In this document: in pieces, positions 1-9,163 of the stretch
Numbering within the stretch: the first letter of the stretch is position 1
Layout: every line of letters begins with the position of its first letter
Assembly (NCBI RefSeq): GCF_001510715.1
Contig: NZ_LMTJ01000008.1
Coordinates: forward strand, 379,794 to 443,793
Reading direction: 5' to 3'
DNA length: 64,000 bases
Origin: Bacillus sp. FJAT-29814
GTDB lineage: Bacteria; Bacillota; Bacilli; Bacillales; Cytobacillaceae
Program-made: the position numbers and the translations under genes
The notes under the pieces: model-generated
The model's input: only the letters and a program-made list of their open reading frames with translations
Databases searched by the model: none
Told to the model about the DNA's origin: nothing

Positions 1-1
1 G

Positions 2-85
2 TTCCCGCGGGAATTAATTGAGGTCATGTTAAACCAAATTAATCTTGAGCCGGAGAAATACGAGAACTATCCAACTGAGGAATAA
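2..85 (+). CDS. C-terminal end of an unidentified protein (YlaH position)
   Basis: An open frame enters from the window edge and stops with TAA at 83-85, giving the last 27 residues of a protein. The tail is polar and acidic and ends in PTEE. It has no motif I can recognise. In B. subtilis the gene beside ylaI is ylaH, a small membrane protein, so position suggests YlaH; the sequence alone does not prove it. It is followed at once by a strong terminator that overlaps its stop codon. Confidence 0.45.
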   Translation, partial: FPRELIEVMLNQINLEPEKYENYPTEE

Positions 86-120
86 AGAAAGAGGCTGTTT
101 TTTAAACAGCCTCTTTCTTT
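84..120. terminator. Bidirectional intrinsic terminator
   Basis: A perfect 17-bp inverted repeat (84-100 and 104-120) with a 3-nt loop, A-rich on the left and T-rich on the right. It can end the plus-strand gene at 85 and the minus-strand ylaI. Confidence 0.85.
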
Positions 121-144
121 TTTATGCTATAAAGTCCAGGGGTT

Positions 145-345
145 TCACCAATCGTCGCCATTCGTTTTCGGGCGATAGAGGCGGAAATTGCCGGATTCCA
201 AGCGGAGATTCGTTTTTTCCTTGATCCGATCGTCGCAGTGTTGGCACATATATGTATGAATCGGGCGGTTGCGAAGGCGCTTTGCAACCGGAGACTCATC
301 CTCTATTGTTTCTATTTTATCGCATAATACGCATTTTACTCTCAT
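145..345 (-). CDS. ylaI: YlaI family small zinc-ribbon-like protein (DUF2197)
   Basis: A 66-residue protein with two Cys-x-x-Cys pairs, CVLC near residues 5-8 and CQHC near 34-37, which is the layout of a small zinc ribbon. The middle is basic (KRLRNRPIHTY). It matches my memory of B. subtilis YlaI, whose function is unknown. The start is supported by AAAGAGGTG about 7 nt upstream on the minus strand. It is divergent from the gene at 513 and ends against the terminator at 84-120. Metal binding is inferred from the cysteines. Confidence 0.85.
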   Translation of the reverse strand: MRVKCVLCDKIETIEDESPVAKRLRNRPIHTYMCQHCDDRIKEKTNLRLESGNFRLYRPKTNGDDW

Positions 346-512
346 TTGGGCACCTCTTTAAATTGTCTGTTACTATATTTGTTATTATACTATACCACGC
401 AGCCGGGTTGAAGAATATAACGGGTTGTTTAAGTTGATGAATAAATGGGATAGTAGTAATATGAGAATATCTGTTTTACAGAAGTACATAGGAAAGCAAA
501 GGGGTTGTAAAT

Positions 513-968
513 ATGGCTAATCAAGTGGAACCAAGGTTGTTAAAGCCATTATACGATGAACTGCAAAAGGAACGGTTTGTAACTTTGGCGACGATTGATT
601 TTGAAACAGGAGGTCCGAATGTCAGCGCGATTTCCTGGGTGTTAGCCAAGGATGAGGAAACAATATATATAGCTGTTGATAACAGGTCAAGGATCCTTGA
701 AAATATCAAAAATAACAATCAGGTTGTTATTAATATCATCGCCAATGAATCAACATATTCAATTTCAGGAACCGCCTGGCTAAAACTGGAAAGACTGCAG
801 GATGTACCATTAAAGCTTGGGTTAGTGGAGGTTAATATTAAAGAGGTAAGGGATGTCATGTTTTATGGCTCCAAAATTGTTACTGAAGTGGAATATGACA
901 AAACCTACGATAAAAATGCTGCCGAAAAATTGGACAGGCAGGTTATGGATGCTATGAGAAAAGCTTAG
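513..968 (+). CDS. Pyridoxamine 5'-phosphate oxidase-like flavin-fold protein
   Basis: A 151-residue protein with the small split-barrel FMN-binding fold seen in pyridoxamine-phosphate-oxidase-like proteins. The N-terminal part has the strand pattern RFVTLATID followed by PNVSAISWV, then IYIAVDNRSRILENIKNN, the usual loop that contacts flavin phosphate. The family holds flavin or heme binding proteins with mostly unknown substrates, so I do not assign a reaction. The ribosome site AAAGGGG lies 6-7 nt before the ATG. It stands alone between ylaI and ylaJ, both on the other strand. An AT-rich stretch at 346-512 holds its promoter, but I see no convincing -35/-10 pair. Confidence 0.75.
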   Translation: MANQVEPRLLKPLYDELQKERFVTLATIDFETGGPNVSAISWVLAKDEETIYIAVDNRSRILENIKNNNQVVINIIANESTYSISGTAWLKLERLQDVPLKLGLVEVNIKEVRDVMFYGSKIVTEVEYDKTYDKNAAEKLDRQVMDAMRKA

Positions 969-1008
969 TGTATTGACACTAAGCTTTTTTCTAGCCATTG
1001 CTATTGGA

Positions 1009-1596
1009 TTACTTATGGTGATTGGATTGGTCTTCCTGTTCCTTTTTTAATTCCTTTTCTTCATGTGCCGGCAATTTTTTATCCGGTTTTTCTGTAGCAT
1101 TTTTCGGATTAGGGGTAATGATGTCTCCAGGAACTTGCGGCATTAAGCGTCCTGAAATTTCCGCCAATTCCTCCATGATCCCGCTTAATGGTCTTCCATT
1201 TTGAATATTTGCATTAATGTCCTTTAGGCGCTGGTTTATATCCGCGTCGGCTACAACTACCGCACTGGCTCCGTGGGGATCCTTTTTTAAGCTTTCGGCA
1301 ACAGTATATTTTATTGTCCCCACTTGGGACCGGTCAATCTTGGCATTAACATCAATGCCTACAATTGCATATTTCCCTAGGACGACAGCTGTTGCGTCAT
1401 TGACGTTCGGGACACTTGTGGCAAGGTCAACGAGATGCTTGGAGATTTCCTGGCCGGATTTGCGGTCAACATTGTCAATATAGCTGTTTTTTACTTTTAC
1501 TAACGATTGATTAGCCTGATCGGCACTATTATTTTTATCGGTATTGCATCCTGTGAGTGCCAGGCAAATTCCTGCAATCATGAAAATCCTTTTCAT
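1009..1596 (-). CDS. ylaJ: YhcN/YlaJ family sporulation lipoprotein
   Basis: A lipoprotein of about 195 residues. It starts MKRIF, then a short hydrophobic stretch and the lipobox LALTGC, so the cysteine is predicted to be lipidated after signal peptidase II cleavage. The body carries the YhcN/YlaJ pattern: a KNSYIDNVDRKSGQEISKHL segment, VPNVNDATAVVLGKYAIVGIDV, then a domain of repeated small strands. The C-terminus is very charged and ends in Glu/Lys/His. The ATG at 1596 is chosen because GGAGGGT sits 4-10 nt upstream; a longer frame to 1623 has no such site. Family members are spore-associated, but the molecular role is unknown. Confidence 0.85.
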   Translation of the reverse strand: MKRIFMIAGICLALTGCNTDKNNSADQANQSLVKVKNSYIDNVDRKSGQEISKHLVDLATSVPNVNDATAVVLGKYAIVGIDVNAKIDRSQVGTIKYTVAESLKKDPHGASAVVVADADINQRLKDINANIQNGRPLSGIMEELAEISGRLMPQVPGDIITPNPKNATEKPDKKLPAHEEKELKKEQEDQSNHHK

Positions 1597-1793
1597 AAAA
1601 ACCCTCCATAAAAGCATAATCAATTGCCGAAATAAAGGAGCAATTTGTTATGATAATGAGTTTCCGTGTTAACATTTATTGTGTGGAATACCTTCTATCT
1701 TTATTCCAGTAAACATATATTTTACCAAAGTGCCTATTGGCTTGTTTAGTAACCTTAAACAACCCTACACCAAGTAATGCAGGAGGCGTCGCT

Positions 1794-3122
1794 TTGAGTA
1801 AAATATACGTGTTAGATACAAACGTTTTATTACAAGACCCGTATTCCATTTTCTCCTTTCAAGATAATGAAGTAGTAATTCCTGCTGTAGTACTCGAAGA
1901 AGTGGACTCAAAGAAACGATACATGGATGAAATTGGCCGGAACGCCAGGCATGTATCTAGATTAATTGATGGTCTGAGAGCTTCAGGGAAGCTTCATGAG
2001 AGAATACCACTCGAAAACGGAGGGACAATCAGAATTGAATTAAATCACCGGTCGTTTCATGAACTACAGGATATTTTTGTTGAAAAAACAAATGATAACC
2101 GCATTTTGGCGGTAGCTAAAAATCTTTTTTTAGAAGAACAGACAAAAGAAAACGGGAAACCCGTCATTCTCGTAAGCAAGGATGCCCTGGTCAGAGTCAA
2201 AGCTGATGCGATCGGCCTGGATGCAGAAGATTTTCTAAATGATCGTGTGGTAGAAATAGATTCAATTTATACCGGGTTTCAAGAGGTGTTTGTGCCAATT
2301 GACCTAGTAAGCCGCTTTTATGAAAAAGGAGAGCTTTTTCTTACAGAAATCCCTAATCACCGCTTTTTTCCTAATCAATTTCTGATTATAAAGGATGTGC
2401 TTGGCAGCTCGGCATCGGCAGTTGGCATTGTTAATAAAACAGGCACTAAAGTGACAAAACTGGCAATAAATCAAGAGCACGTATGGGGAATTCATCCGCG
2501 TAATGTCCAGCAGACGATGGCGATTGAATTGTTGCTGCGAAAGGATATTCCGCTTGTCACCTTAATCGGCAAAGCAGGAACAGGAAAGACATTACTGGCA
2601 CTTGCAGCGGGTTTGCTGCAGACAGAAGATTTCCATGAATATAAAAAGCTATTGGTGGCGAGGCCTATTGTTCCGGTGGGAAAAGATTTAGGATTTTTGC
2701 CGGGGGAAAAGCAAGAGAAGCTAAGGCCATGGATGCAGCCCATTTATGATAATCTGGAATATTTGTTTAATACAAAAAAGCCTGGAGAACTTGATGCCAT
2801 TTTAGCAGGTATGGGATCGATTGAGGTTGAGGCATTGACCTACATTCGCGGCAGAAGTCTGCCAAAGCAATTTATTATTATAGACGAGGCCCAGAATCTG
2901 ACAAAGCATGAGGTGAAAACGATTATAACCAGGGTAGGTGAGGATAGCAAGATTGTTTTGATGGGCGACCCGGAGCAAATTGATCACCCCTATCTCGACG
3001 CATACAATAACGGCTTGACTTATGTGGTGGAAAAATTTAAAAATCAAGTTATCTCAGGACATGTCAAACTGTTGAAGGGTGAAAGATCCGGCTTGGCAAG
3101 ACTTGCTGCCGATTTACTTTAG
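1794..3122 (+). CDS. ylaK: PIN-PhoH fusion ATPase (PhoH2 type)
   Basis: A 442-residue two-domain protein. Residues about 1-140 form a PIN nuclease domain starting with YVLDTNVLLQDP, which carries the first catalytic aspartate. Residues about 230-440 form a PhoH-type P-loop ATPase with Walker A GKAGTGKT near residue 260 and Walker B FIIIDEAQN near residue 360. PhoH2 proteins of other bacteria act as sequence-specific RNA helicase and ribonuclease; that activity here is by family. The TTG start at 1794 is preferred because AGGAGGCG lies 7 nt before it, while the upstream ATG at 1737 has no ribosome site. A bidirectional terminator follows. Confidence 0.9.
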   Translation: MSKIYVLDTNVLLQDPYSIFSFQDNEVVIPAVVLEEVDSKKRYMDEIGRNARHVSRLIDGLRASGKLHERIPLENGGTIRIELNHRSFHELQDIFVEKTNDNRILAVAKNLFLEEQTKENGKPVILVSKDALVRVKADAIGLDAEDFLNDRVVEIDSIYTGFQEVFVPIDLVSRFYEKGELFLTEIPNHRFFPNQFLIIKDVLGSSASAVGIVNKTGTKVTKLAINQEHVWGIHPRNVQQTMAIELLLRKDIPLVTLIGKAGTGKTLLALAAGLLQTEDFHEYKKLLVARPIVPVGKDLGFLPGEKQEKLRPWMQPIYDNLEYLFNTKKPGELDAILAGMGSIEVEALTYIRGRSLPKQFIIIDEAQNLTKHEVKTIITRVGEDSKIVLMGDPEQIDHPYLDAYNNGLTYVVEKFKNQVISGHVKLLKGERSGLARLAADLL

Positions 3123-3135
3123 CTGGGTAACATAA

Positions 3136-3160
3136 AAAAACGGGCTTCCAGCCCGTTTTT
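3136..3160. terminator. Bidirectional terminator between ylaK and ylaL
   Basis: An 11-bp stem AAAAACGGGCT/AGCCCGTTTTT with a 3-nt loop. T-runs lie on both outer sides when read from either strand, so it serves the convergent genes ending at 3122 and 3174. Confidence 0.85.
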
Positions 3161-3173
3161 GCTTGCATAGTTT

Positions 3174-3671
3174 TTATTTGACAGTAAATCCTTTAACATT
3201 TTTAATTGGGTTTTCACGGTTGGAACCGTCTCCAAAATAAACGTGAACAGGGCCATCAGCTTTGAGCTGTTTACCTTGATCGGAAAATGCCAGAATTAGC
3301 TCTGATGCTTCGCTGAGCGAAACCTCATAATCATTGTCGTTTGTATGAATTATGAGGATTGAGGCATCACTTTCAGGCTCAGAATTATTCAAAAAGGGCT
3401 TAAAAGGAATGCCGAAGGTACCGGTCATCATTTTTTGTTTTTCATAAATCCGCTCTGTTTTTAATGTTGGCGGGAACACGGCGCCCTCCATTATTTCTCG
3501 GTCCCAATGCTTCGAAACGGCTTTTGTATACTCCTCATCGGCATTTGTGGCCTGCTTATTTGTTGAAAAGTAGGTTGTCAAATCAATTCTGCGGTCATCG
3601 AATATCCAAACGCTTGGGTCGAGTGTCAATGGGTATTTTACTTTACCTGAAAGTTTCATGATATTTTCCAT
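3174..3671 (-). CDS. ylaL: YlaL-like conserved protein of unknown function
   Basis: A 165-residue soluble protein starting MENIMKLSGKVKYPLTLDPSVWIFDD. It has no signal peptide and no membrane segment. I see no catalytic motif I can name. The assignment as YlaL rests on position, between ylaK and ylaN and convergent with ylaK, and on general resemblance. The ATG at 3671 has AGGAGG 7 nt upstream; the longer frame to 3698 lacks one. The B. subtilis gene ylaM (a glutaminase), which lies between ylaL and ylaN there, is absent here. Confidence 0.65.
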   Translation of the reverse strand: MENIMKLSGKVKYPLTLDPSVWIFDDRRIDLTTYFSTNKQATNADEEYTKAVSKHWDREIMEGAVFPPTLKTERIYEKQKMMTGTFGIPFKPFLNNSEPESDASILIIHTNDNDYEVSLSEASELILAFSDQGKQLKADGPVHVYFGDGSNRENPIKNVKGFTVK

Positions 3672-3835
3672 GTCTATTCCTCCTAATCTGCACACCATTT
3701 AGTATAGCTTTTTTTGGCGAAAATGTCATAAACTTGGCCGCTGTCTGTAATAAACCTCATAGTTCTTGCAATTTTCCTGTTTTGGCGGTAAAATTTATAG
3801 ATAAGTTGTATAATCGCTCTGAACTGGGGGGATCA

Positions 3836-4120
3836 ATGTTGGCGTCTGAAATGATAGTGAATCACCAGGAAAAAGCCTTTGCCTTATTGCAGGCTGACGC
3901 TGAAAAAATCTTAAAGCTTATTAAAGTGCAAATGGACAATCTCACGATGCCTCAATGTCCTCTTTATGAAGAGGTGTTGGATACACAAATGTTTGGCTTA
4001 TCCAGAGAGATAGACTTTGCTGTTCGTTTAGGCTTAATTGATAGTAAGGATGGAAAATCGATTTTAGATAAATTGGAAAGAGAATTATCGGCACTGCATG
4101 ACGCATCATTAAGAAAATAA
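3836..4120 (+). CDS. ylaN: YlaN, Fe(II)-binding partner of Fur
   Basis: A 94-residue all-alpha protein almost identical to B. subtilis YlaN over MDNLTMPQCPLYEEVLDTQM and FGLSREIDFAVRLGL. Published work on B. subtilis and S. aureus links YlaN to iron homeostasis: it binds Fe(II), interacts with the repressor Fur, and is essential under iron limitation. That role is taken from the family. The ATG at 3836 follows a GGGGGGA stretch; a TTG directly after it is a possible alternative. A TATAAT at 3809-3814 could be a -10 box, but no good -35 sits at the right distance. A terminator follows. Confidence 0.9.
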   Translation: MLASEMIVNHQEKAFALLQADAEKILKLIKVQMDNLTMPQCPLYEEVLDTQMFGLSREIDFAVRLGLIDSKDGKSILDKLERELSALHDASLRK

Positions 4121-4126
4121 ACGGCT

Positions 4127-4164
4127 AAAACTCAAACAATGGCTATTGATTGTTTGAGTTTTTT
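4127..4164 (+). terminator. Terminator after ylaN
   Basis: A 14-bp stem AAAACTCAAACAAT/ATTGTTTGAGTTTT (4127-4140 and 4149-4162) with an 8-nt loop, followed by TT and an A/T-rich tail. Confidence 0.8.
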
Positions 4165-4318
4165 ATTATAGAATAAACCCAATATTTTTTTGCTGATCTT
4201 TTCAGAATATTCTTCACAGAAGTCTTGAAACAAAATAACATTTCCTCAAGTCACAGTCTATTTTTTCTATTATAATAGAATGGTATAAAATCAATTATTA
4301 AAAATGAGGACGTCTTAC

Positions 4319-5524
4319 ATGGGTAAAAAAATATTAAAATCGTATGATTATTCACTGATTATAGCCATAATCCTATTATGTATTTTTGGTTTGGTAATGA
4401 TCTACAGTTCGAGCATCGCTTGGACTGTACAAAAGTATCATTATCCAAGTGATTACTTTTACCAAAAACAGAAAACTTGGCTGTTATTATTTACTGTGGT
4501 TTTTGTTGTTGCAGCAATTGTTCCCTATAAAATCATGAAATTTACACAGGTTATGGTAGTAATTGTTTTGACGTCCCTGCTCCTGCTTTTGGGGTTATTC
4601 TGGTTTGGTGATGTCACTAACGGTGCCCGCAGCTGGTATTTAATTGGTTCGTTTAAATTTCAGCCTTCCGAATTTGTTAAACTAGCTGTTATTATCTATT
4701 TAGCTGCAGTTTATGCCAAAAAGCAGTCTTATATTAATCATTTTAATAAAGGCGTAATGCCGCCTATTATATTTCTGTTTATTATTTGCTTTTTAATCAT
4801 CCTGCAGCCGGACTATGGAACCGCTAGTATTATTGGTTTTATTGCATGTATGGTCATTTTCTGTTCGGGGATGAGTTTTAAGACAATCGGGAAGCTTTTG
4901 CTTATTGCTCTTATTGTTTTGGTGCCCCTGGTTTTTGCCGCAAAGGGCTATATATTTTCTGAAAAACGGCTTGCGCGATTCCAAGTGTTGGAAAATCCGT
5001 TTGCCGAGGAATATGTGCAGAAAGCTGGCTATCATTTGGCAAATTCCTATATAGCCATTGGTTCAGGTGGGGTAAATGGATTAGGATTGGGAAAAAGCAT
5101 TCAAAAGCTTGGGTACCTGCCTGAAGCCCATACTGACTTTATTATGGCTGTGATCGCCGAGGAGCTAGGAATCTGGGGAGTGGGGTTTGTTATTCTATTG
5201 CTTGCCTATATTGTTTTGCGAGGAATTTACATTGGCCTACAATGCAAGGACCCCTTCGGCAGCCTGCTGGCTATTGGTATATCAAGCATGATAGGAATTC
5301 AATCTTTTATTAATCTCGCTGGTGTATCCGGAGTGATTCCTCTTACCGGAGTGCCGCTCCCTTTTATCAGCTATGGCGGTTCATCTCTATTAATGCTCGC
5401 TGCCGCTTCGGGGATTCTCGTCAATGTATCGATGTTTGTGAAATATGAAAAAAAATATAAACCCGAACAAGCCGTAACTGACAAAAAGCCTGTAACAAAA
5501 GATGGAAAGGTATTTTATATTTAA
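4319..5524 (+). CDS. ftsW: FtsW, septal SEDS peptidoglycan glycosyltransferase
   Basis: A polytopic SEDS protein of 401 residues with about ten membrane segments. It polymerises lipid II at the division septum together with a class B PBP, here most likely PbpB. Visible hallmarks are VMIYSSS in the first membrane region, NGARSWYLIG and FQPSEFVKLAVIIY in the middle, PDYGTA, and the C-terminal PLPFISYGGSS. The family and the position before pycA match B. subtilis ftsW. The ATG at 4319 has GAGGA 8 nt upstream; the ATG at 4304 lacks a ribosome site. A TATAAT lies at 4271-4276 without a clear -35. It is a paralogue of spoVE at 50.6 kb. Confidence 0.92.
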   Translation: MGKKILKSYDYSLIIAIILLCIFGLVMIYSSSIAWTVQKYHYPSDYFYQKQKTWLLLFTVVFVVAAIVPYKIMKFTQVMVVIVLTSLLLLLGLFWFGDVTNGARSWYLIGSFKFQPSEFVKLAVIIYLAAVYAKKQSYINHFNKGVMPPIIFLFIICFLIILQPDYGTASIIGFIACMVIFCSGMSFKTIGKLLLIALIVLVPLVFAAKGYIFSEKRLARFQVLENPFAEEYVQKAGYHLANSYIAIGSGGVNGLGLGKSIQKLGYLPEAHTDFIMAVIAEELGIWGVGFVILLLAYIVLRGIYIGLQCKDPFGSLLAIGISSMIGIQSFINLAGVSGVIPLTGVPLPFISYGGSSLLMLAAASGILVNVSMFVKYEKKYKPEQAVTDKKPVTKDGKVFYI

Positions 5525-5526
5525 TC

Positions 5527-5559
5527 AAACGCGGGGGCTTTTGCGCCTCCCGCGTTTTT
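5527..5559 (+). terminator. Terminator between ftsW and pycA
   Basis: Stem AAACGCGGG/CCCGCGTTT (5527-5535 and 5549-5557) followed by TTTTT, just after the ftsW stop. Confidence 0.8.
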
Positions 5560-5589
5560 AAAAATACATAGAAACAGAGGTGCTAGTAG

Positions 5590-8500
5590 GTGGCAAAACA
5601 AATAAATAAGGTATTGGTAGCAAACAGGGGAGAAATCGCCATCAGGGTTTTTCGCGCCTGTACTGAACTGAATATTCGGACTGTTGCAATTTATTCTAAA
5701 GAGGATTCCGGCTCCTATCATCGATATAAGGCAGATGAAGCCTATTTGGTCGGGGAAGGAAAAAAACCAATCGATGCCTATTTGGACATCGACGGCATTA
5801 TTGAAATTGCCAAAAAAAGCGGTGCTGAAGCAATTCATCCCGGCTATGGATTTTTATCTGAAAATATTCATTTTGCTAGACGCTGCGAACAGGAAGGGAT
5901 TATCTTTATCGGTCCAACCTCCAATCACTTGGATATGTTCGGGGACAAGGTAAAAGCTAGGCGGCAAGCCGAACTTGCTGGAATACCGGTTATTCCCGGG
6001 TCAGACGGGCCTGTAAATGGACTTCAAGAGGTTATTGGCTTTGCCGAAACCCATGGTTATCCAATCATCATTAAAGCGGCGCTCGGCGGGGGCGGCCGGG
6101 GGATGAGAATAGTTAGAAGCCAGGAGGAAGTCAAGGAAGCCTTTGAACGGGCAAAGTCGGAAGCCAAAGCTGCGTTCGGAAGTGATGAGGTCTACCTTGA
6201 AAAATTAATTGAAAATCCAAAGCATATTGAGGTGCAAATTATCGGCGATAAAAGCGGCAATATTGTCCATCTTTATGATCGTGACTGTTCCGTGCAGCGC
6301 CGCCATCAAAAAGTTGTCGAGATTGCCCCAAGCGTATCGTTGTCTGAAGCATTAAGGGAAGAAATTTGTGCTGCGGCCGTAAAATTGATGAAAAATGTCG
6401 ACTACCTAAATGCCGGAACAGTGGAATTTCTTGTCTCCAAAGATGAATTTTATTTTATTGAAGTGAATCCTAGAGTACAGGTTGAACATACGGTTACCGA
6501 AATGGTAACGGGGATTGATATCGTACAGACGCAAATTCTTGTGTCCGAAGGTCATGAATTGCATGGACCGATTATCGGCATTCCAGTACAAGAGCAGATT
6601 ATGCTTTATGGTTTTGCCATTCAGTCCCGTGTTACAACAGAAGATCCGCTAAATAATTTTATGCCCGATACAGGGAAAATCATGGCTTATCGCTCAGGCG
6701 GTGGATTTGGAGTCCGGCTGGATGCGGGGAATGGGTTTCAAGGAGCTGTCATCACTCCATATTATGATTCTCTCCTTGTCAAGCTATCGACCTGGGCGTT
6801 AACCTTCGAGCAAGCTGCATCCAAAATGGTCAGAAACTTGCAGGAGTTCAGAATTAGAGGGATAAAAACCAATATTCCGTTTTTGGAAAATGTCGTTAAG
6901 CATCCAAAGTTTCTAAATGGGGAGTATGACACTTCCTTTATTGATACTACTCCGGAGTTATTTCTGTTTCCGGTACGGAAAGACCGTGGAACAAAAATGC
7001 TATCCTATATCGGGACTGTAACCGTAAACGGTTTTCCTGGAATCGAAAAAAAGAAACGGCCTGTATTTGCCAAGCCGAGAATCCCGGCTATTCCATTTGA
7101 CCTATCCACTAATCAGGGAACCAAACAAATTTTGGACCAACACGGCGCCGAAGGTCTGGTTGAGTGGGTTAAAAACCAAAAACAAGTGTTATTAACGGAC
7201 ACCACTTTCAGGGATGCGCATCAATCCCTCCTAGCCACAAGAATGCGGACAACCGACATTGCCCATATTGCTGAACCAACCGCAAAGCTTTTGCCTAATC
7301 TGTTTTCATTCGAGATGTGGGGCGGGGCTACCTTTGATGTTGCCTACCGTTTTTTAAAAGAGGATCCATGGGACAGACTCTTGACATTAAGAGAGAAGAT
7401 TCCAAATGTTATGTTCCAAATGTTAATCCGCGGCGCAAATGCGGTTGGCTATAAAAACTATCCTGATAATTTAATTAAAGAATTTGTTGCGCAGTCAGCT
7501 TCTGCAGGAATCGATGTATTTCGTATATTCGACAGTTTGAACTGGGTGAAAGGGATGGAGGTTGCCATTCAATCGGTTAGGGACACCGGGAAGATAGCTG
7601 AAGCTGCCATTTGCTATACCGGGGACATTTTAGACCCGACAAGAACGAAATACAATCTTGACTATTATAAAAATCTAGCCAAAGAGCTTGAACATCAGGG
7701 GGCACACATTCTTGGAATCAAGGATATGGCCGGGTTATTAAAACCGGAAGCGGCCTACCGCCTTATTTCCGAATTAAAAGCAACCGTTGATATCCCGATC
7801 CACCTTCATACTCATGACACTAGCGGAAATGGGATTTTCACCTATGCCAGGGCGATTGATGGTGGAGTGGATATCGTCGACACCGCGTTAAGTACGATGG
7901 CAGGTTTAACCTCTCAGCCAAGTGCCAATTCATTGTATTACGCTCTCGAAGGGACGGAACGTAAACCGGCAATAGATATTAATGCCCTTGAAAAGCTGTC
8001 GCATTACTGGGAGGATGTCCGGAAATATTATCAAGACTTTGAGTCCGGCATGATTTCACCGCATTCCGAGATCTATCAGCATGAAATGCCAGGAGGCCAA
8101 TACAGCAATTTACAGCAGCAGGCGAAAGCTGTCGGTTTGGGCGAACGCTGGGAAGAAGTCAAGGAAATGTATTCCAGAGTTAATCAAATGTTCGGTGATA
8201 TAGTCAAAGTGACACCATCCTCAAAAGTAGTCGGCGATATGGCTCTGTTTATGGTTCAAAATGAGTTAACCGAGGAAGAGGTATTAGTAAGAGGTGCTTC
8301 GCTCGACTTCCCAGATTCTGTCGTTGAATTGTTTGAGGGATATCTGGGACAGCCGCACGGCGGATTCCCTGGGGAACTGCAAAAGGTAATATTAAAAGGG
8401 AAAAAACCACTTGAAGTCCGTCCGGGTGAATTACTTGAACCGATTGATTTTGAAAAGCTTAAGCAAGAACTATTTGATGAACTTGGCAGACAAGTAACCA

Positions 8501-9033
8501 CATTTGAAATTATTTCTTATGCTTTGTATCCAAAAGTTTTCCTGGACTATTTGAAAACAGCCGAGGCTTATGGCAATATTTCTGTTCTTGATACGCCTAC
8601 CTTCCTGTATGGTATGCGTTTGGGAGAAGAAATTGAGGTTGAAATTGAAACGGGGAAAACGTTGATTGTAAAGCTTGTTTCAATTGGTCAGCCACATGCG
8701 GACGGTACCAGAGTAGTTTATTTTGAGTTAAATGGCCAGCCGCGTGAAGTAATCGTGAAGGATGAAAGCATTAAAGCAACAGTAGTATCAAGACTTAAAG
8801 GTGATCCGAAAAATGAAAGCCACATTTCTGCGTCCATGCCAGGCACTGTCATAAAGGCATTGGTTGAAAAAGGGGAGCGGGTTGAACGAGGCGATCATTT
8901 AATGATTACCGAGGCAATGAAAATGGAAACGACCGTCCAGGCTCCATTCTCCGGCGTTGTGAAGGAGATTTACGTTAAAAGTGGTGAAGCCATCCAGACT
9001 GGTGACTTAATGCTCGAACTGATAAAGGGCTAA
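5590..9033 (+). CDS. pycA: Pyruvate carboxylase
   Basis: A 1147-residue protein, the usual length for the single-chain enzyme that makes oxaloacetate from pyruvate, bicarbonate and ATP to refill the TCA cycle. Biotin carboxylase domain about 1-455 (glycine-rich ATP loop GGGGRGMRIV, EVNPRVQVEHTVTE). Carboxyltransferase domain about 530-800, opening with TTFRDAHQSLLATR, where the aspartate helps bind metal, and carrying HLHTHDTSGNG. The tetramerisation region follows, then a biotinyl domain with EAMKMET; the biotinylated lysine is K1111 (codon 8920-8922). The start is GTG, with GAGG 9 nt upstream. It is monocistronic, with terminators on both sides. Confidence 0.97.
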   Translation: MAKQINKVLVANRGEIAIRVFRACTELNIRTVAIYSKEDSGSYHRYKADEAYLVGEGKKPIDAYLDIDGIIEIAKKSGAEAIHPGYGFLSENIHFARRCEQEGIIFIGPTSNHLDMFGDKVKARRQAELAGIPVIPGSDGPVNGLQEVIGFAETHGYPIIIKAALGGGGRGMRIVRSQEEVKEAFERAKSEAKAAFGSDEVYLEKLIENPKHIEVQIIGDKSGNIVHLYDRDCSVQRRHQKVVEIAPSVSLSEALREEICAAAVKLMKNVDYLNAGTVEFLVSKDEFYFIEVNPRVQVEHTVTEMVTGIDIVQTQILVSEGHELHGPIIGIPVQEQIMLYGFAIQSRVTTEDPLNNFMPDTGKIMAYRSGGGFGVRLDAGNGFQGAVITPYYDSLLVKLSTWALTFEQAASKMVRNLQEFRIRGIKTNIPFLENVVKHPKFLNGEYDTSFIDTTPELFLFPVRKDRGTKMLSYIGTVTVNGFPGIEKKKRPVFAKPRIPAIPFDLSTNQGTKQILDQHGAEGLVEWVKNQKQVLLTDTTFRDAHQSLLATRMRTTDIAHIAEPTAKLLPNLFSFEMWGGATFDVAYRFLKEDPWDRLLTLREKIPNVMFQMLIRGANAVGYKNYPDNLIKEFVAQSASAGIDVFRIFDSLNWVKGMEVAIQSVRDTGKIAEAAICYTGDILDPTRTKYNLDYYKNLAKELEHQGAHILGIKDMAGLLKPEAAYRLISELKATVDIPIHLHTHDTSGNGIFTYARAIDGGVDIVDTALSTMAGLTSQPSANSLYYALEGTERKPAIDINALEKLSHYWEDVRKYYQDFESGMISPHSEIYQHEMPGGQYSNLQQQAKAVGLGERWEEVKEMYSRVNQMFGDIVKVTPSSKVVGDMALFMVQNELTEEEVLVRGASLDFPDSVVELFEGYLGQPHGGFPGELQKVILKGKKPLEVRPGELLEPIDFEKLKQELFDELGRQVTTFEIISYALYPKVFLDYLKTAEAYGNISVLDTPTFLYGMRLGEEIEVEIETGKTLIVKLVSIGQPHADGTRVVYFELNGQPREVIVKDESIKATVVSRLKGDPKNESHISASMPGTVIKALVEKGERVERGDHLMITEAMKMETTVQAPFSGVVKEIYVKSGEAIQTGDLMLELIKG

Positions 9034-9046
9034 CAACAATAAAAAA

Positions 9047-9109
9047 GGCTAACTTACTAAAGTCAGCCTCCAGATTGTCGAGAAAAGGTTCTTTTCTCGA
9101 CAATTTTTT
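9047..9109 (+). terminator. Double-hairpin terminator after pycA
   Basis: Two successive hairpins. The first is GGCTAACTT/AAGTCAGCC (9047-9055, 9060-9068, one mismatch). The second is a perfect 14-bp stem ATTGTCGAGAAAAG/CTTTTCTCGACAAT (9074-9087, 9091-9104) followed by T6. The second is the effective terminator. The pair recurs in mirror image downstream of ctaA at 10916-10964. Confidence 0.85.
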
Positions 9110-9163
9110 ATTTTATCGGTTTTTCAATTGCCGGTTTTAATAAAAATTGCCCCTGCTAATGGG

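Noticed and set aside
1217..1483. 88-codon plus-strand frame opposite ylaJ
   Set aside because: Antisense shadow of a lipoprotein gene with a clear start and lipobox.
4271..4276. TATAAT before ftsW as a full promoter
   Set aside because: No acceptable -35 at 16-18 bp.
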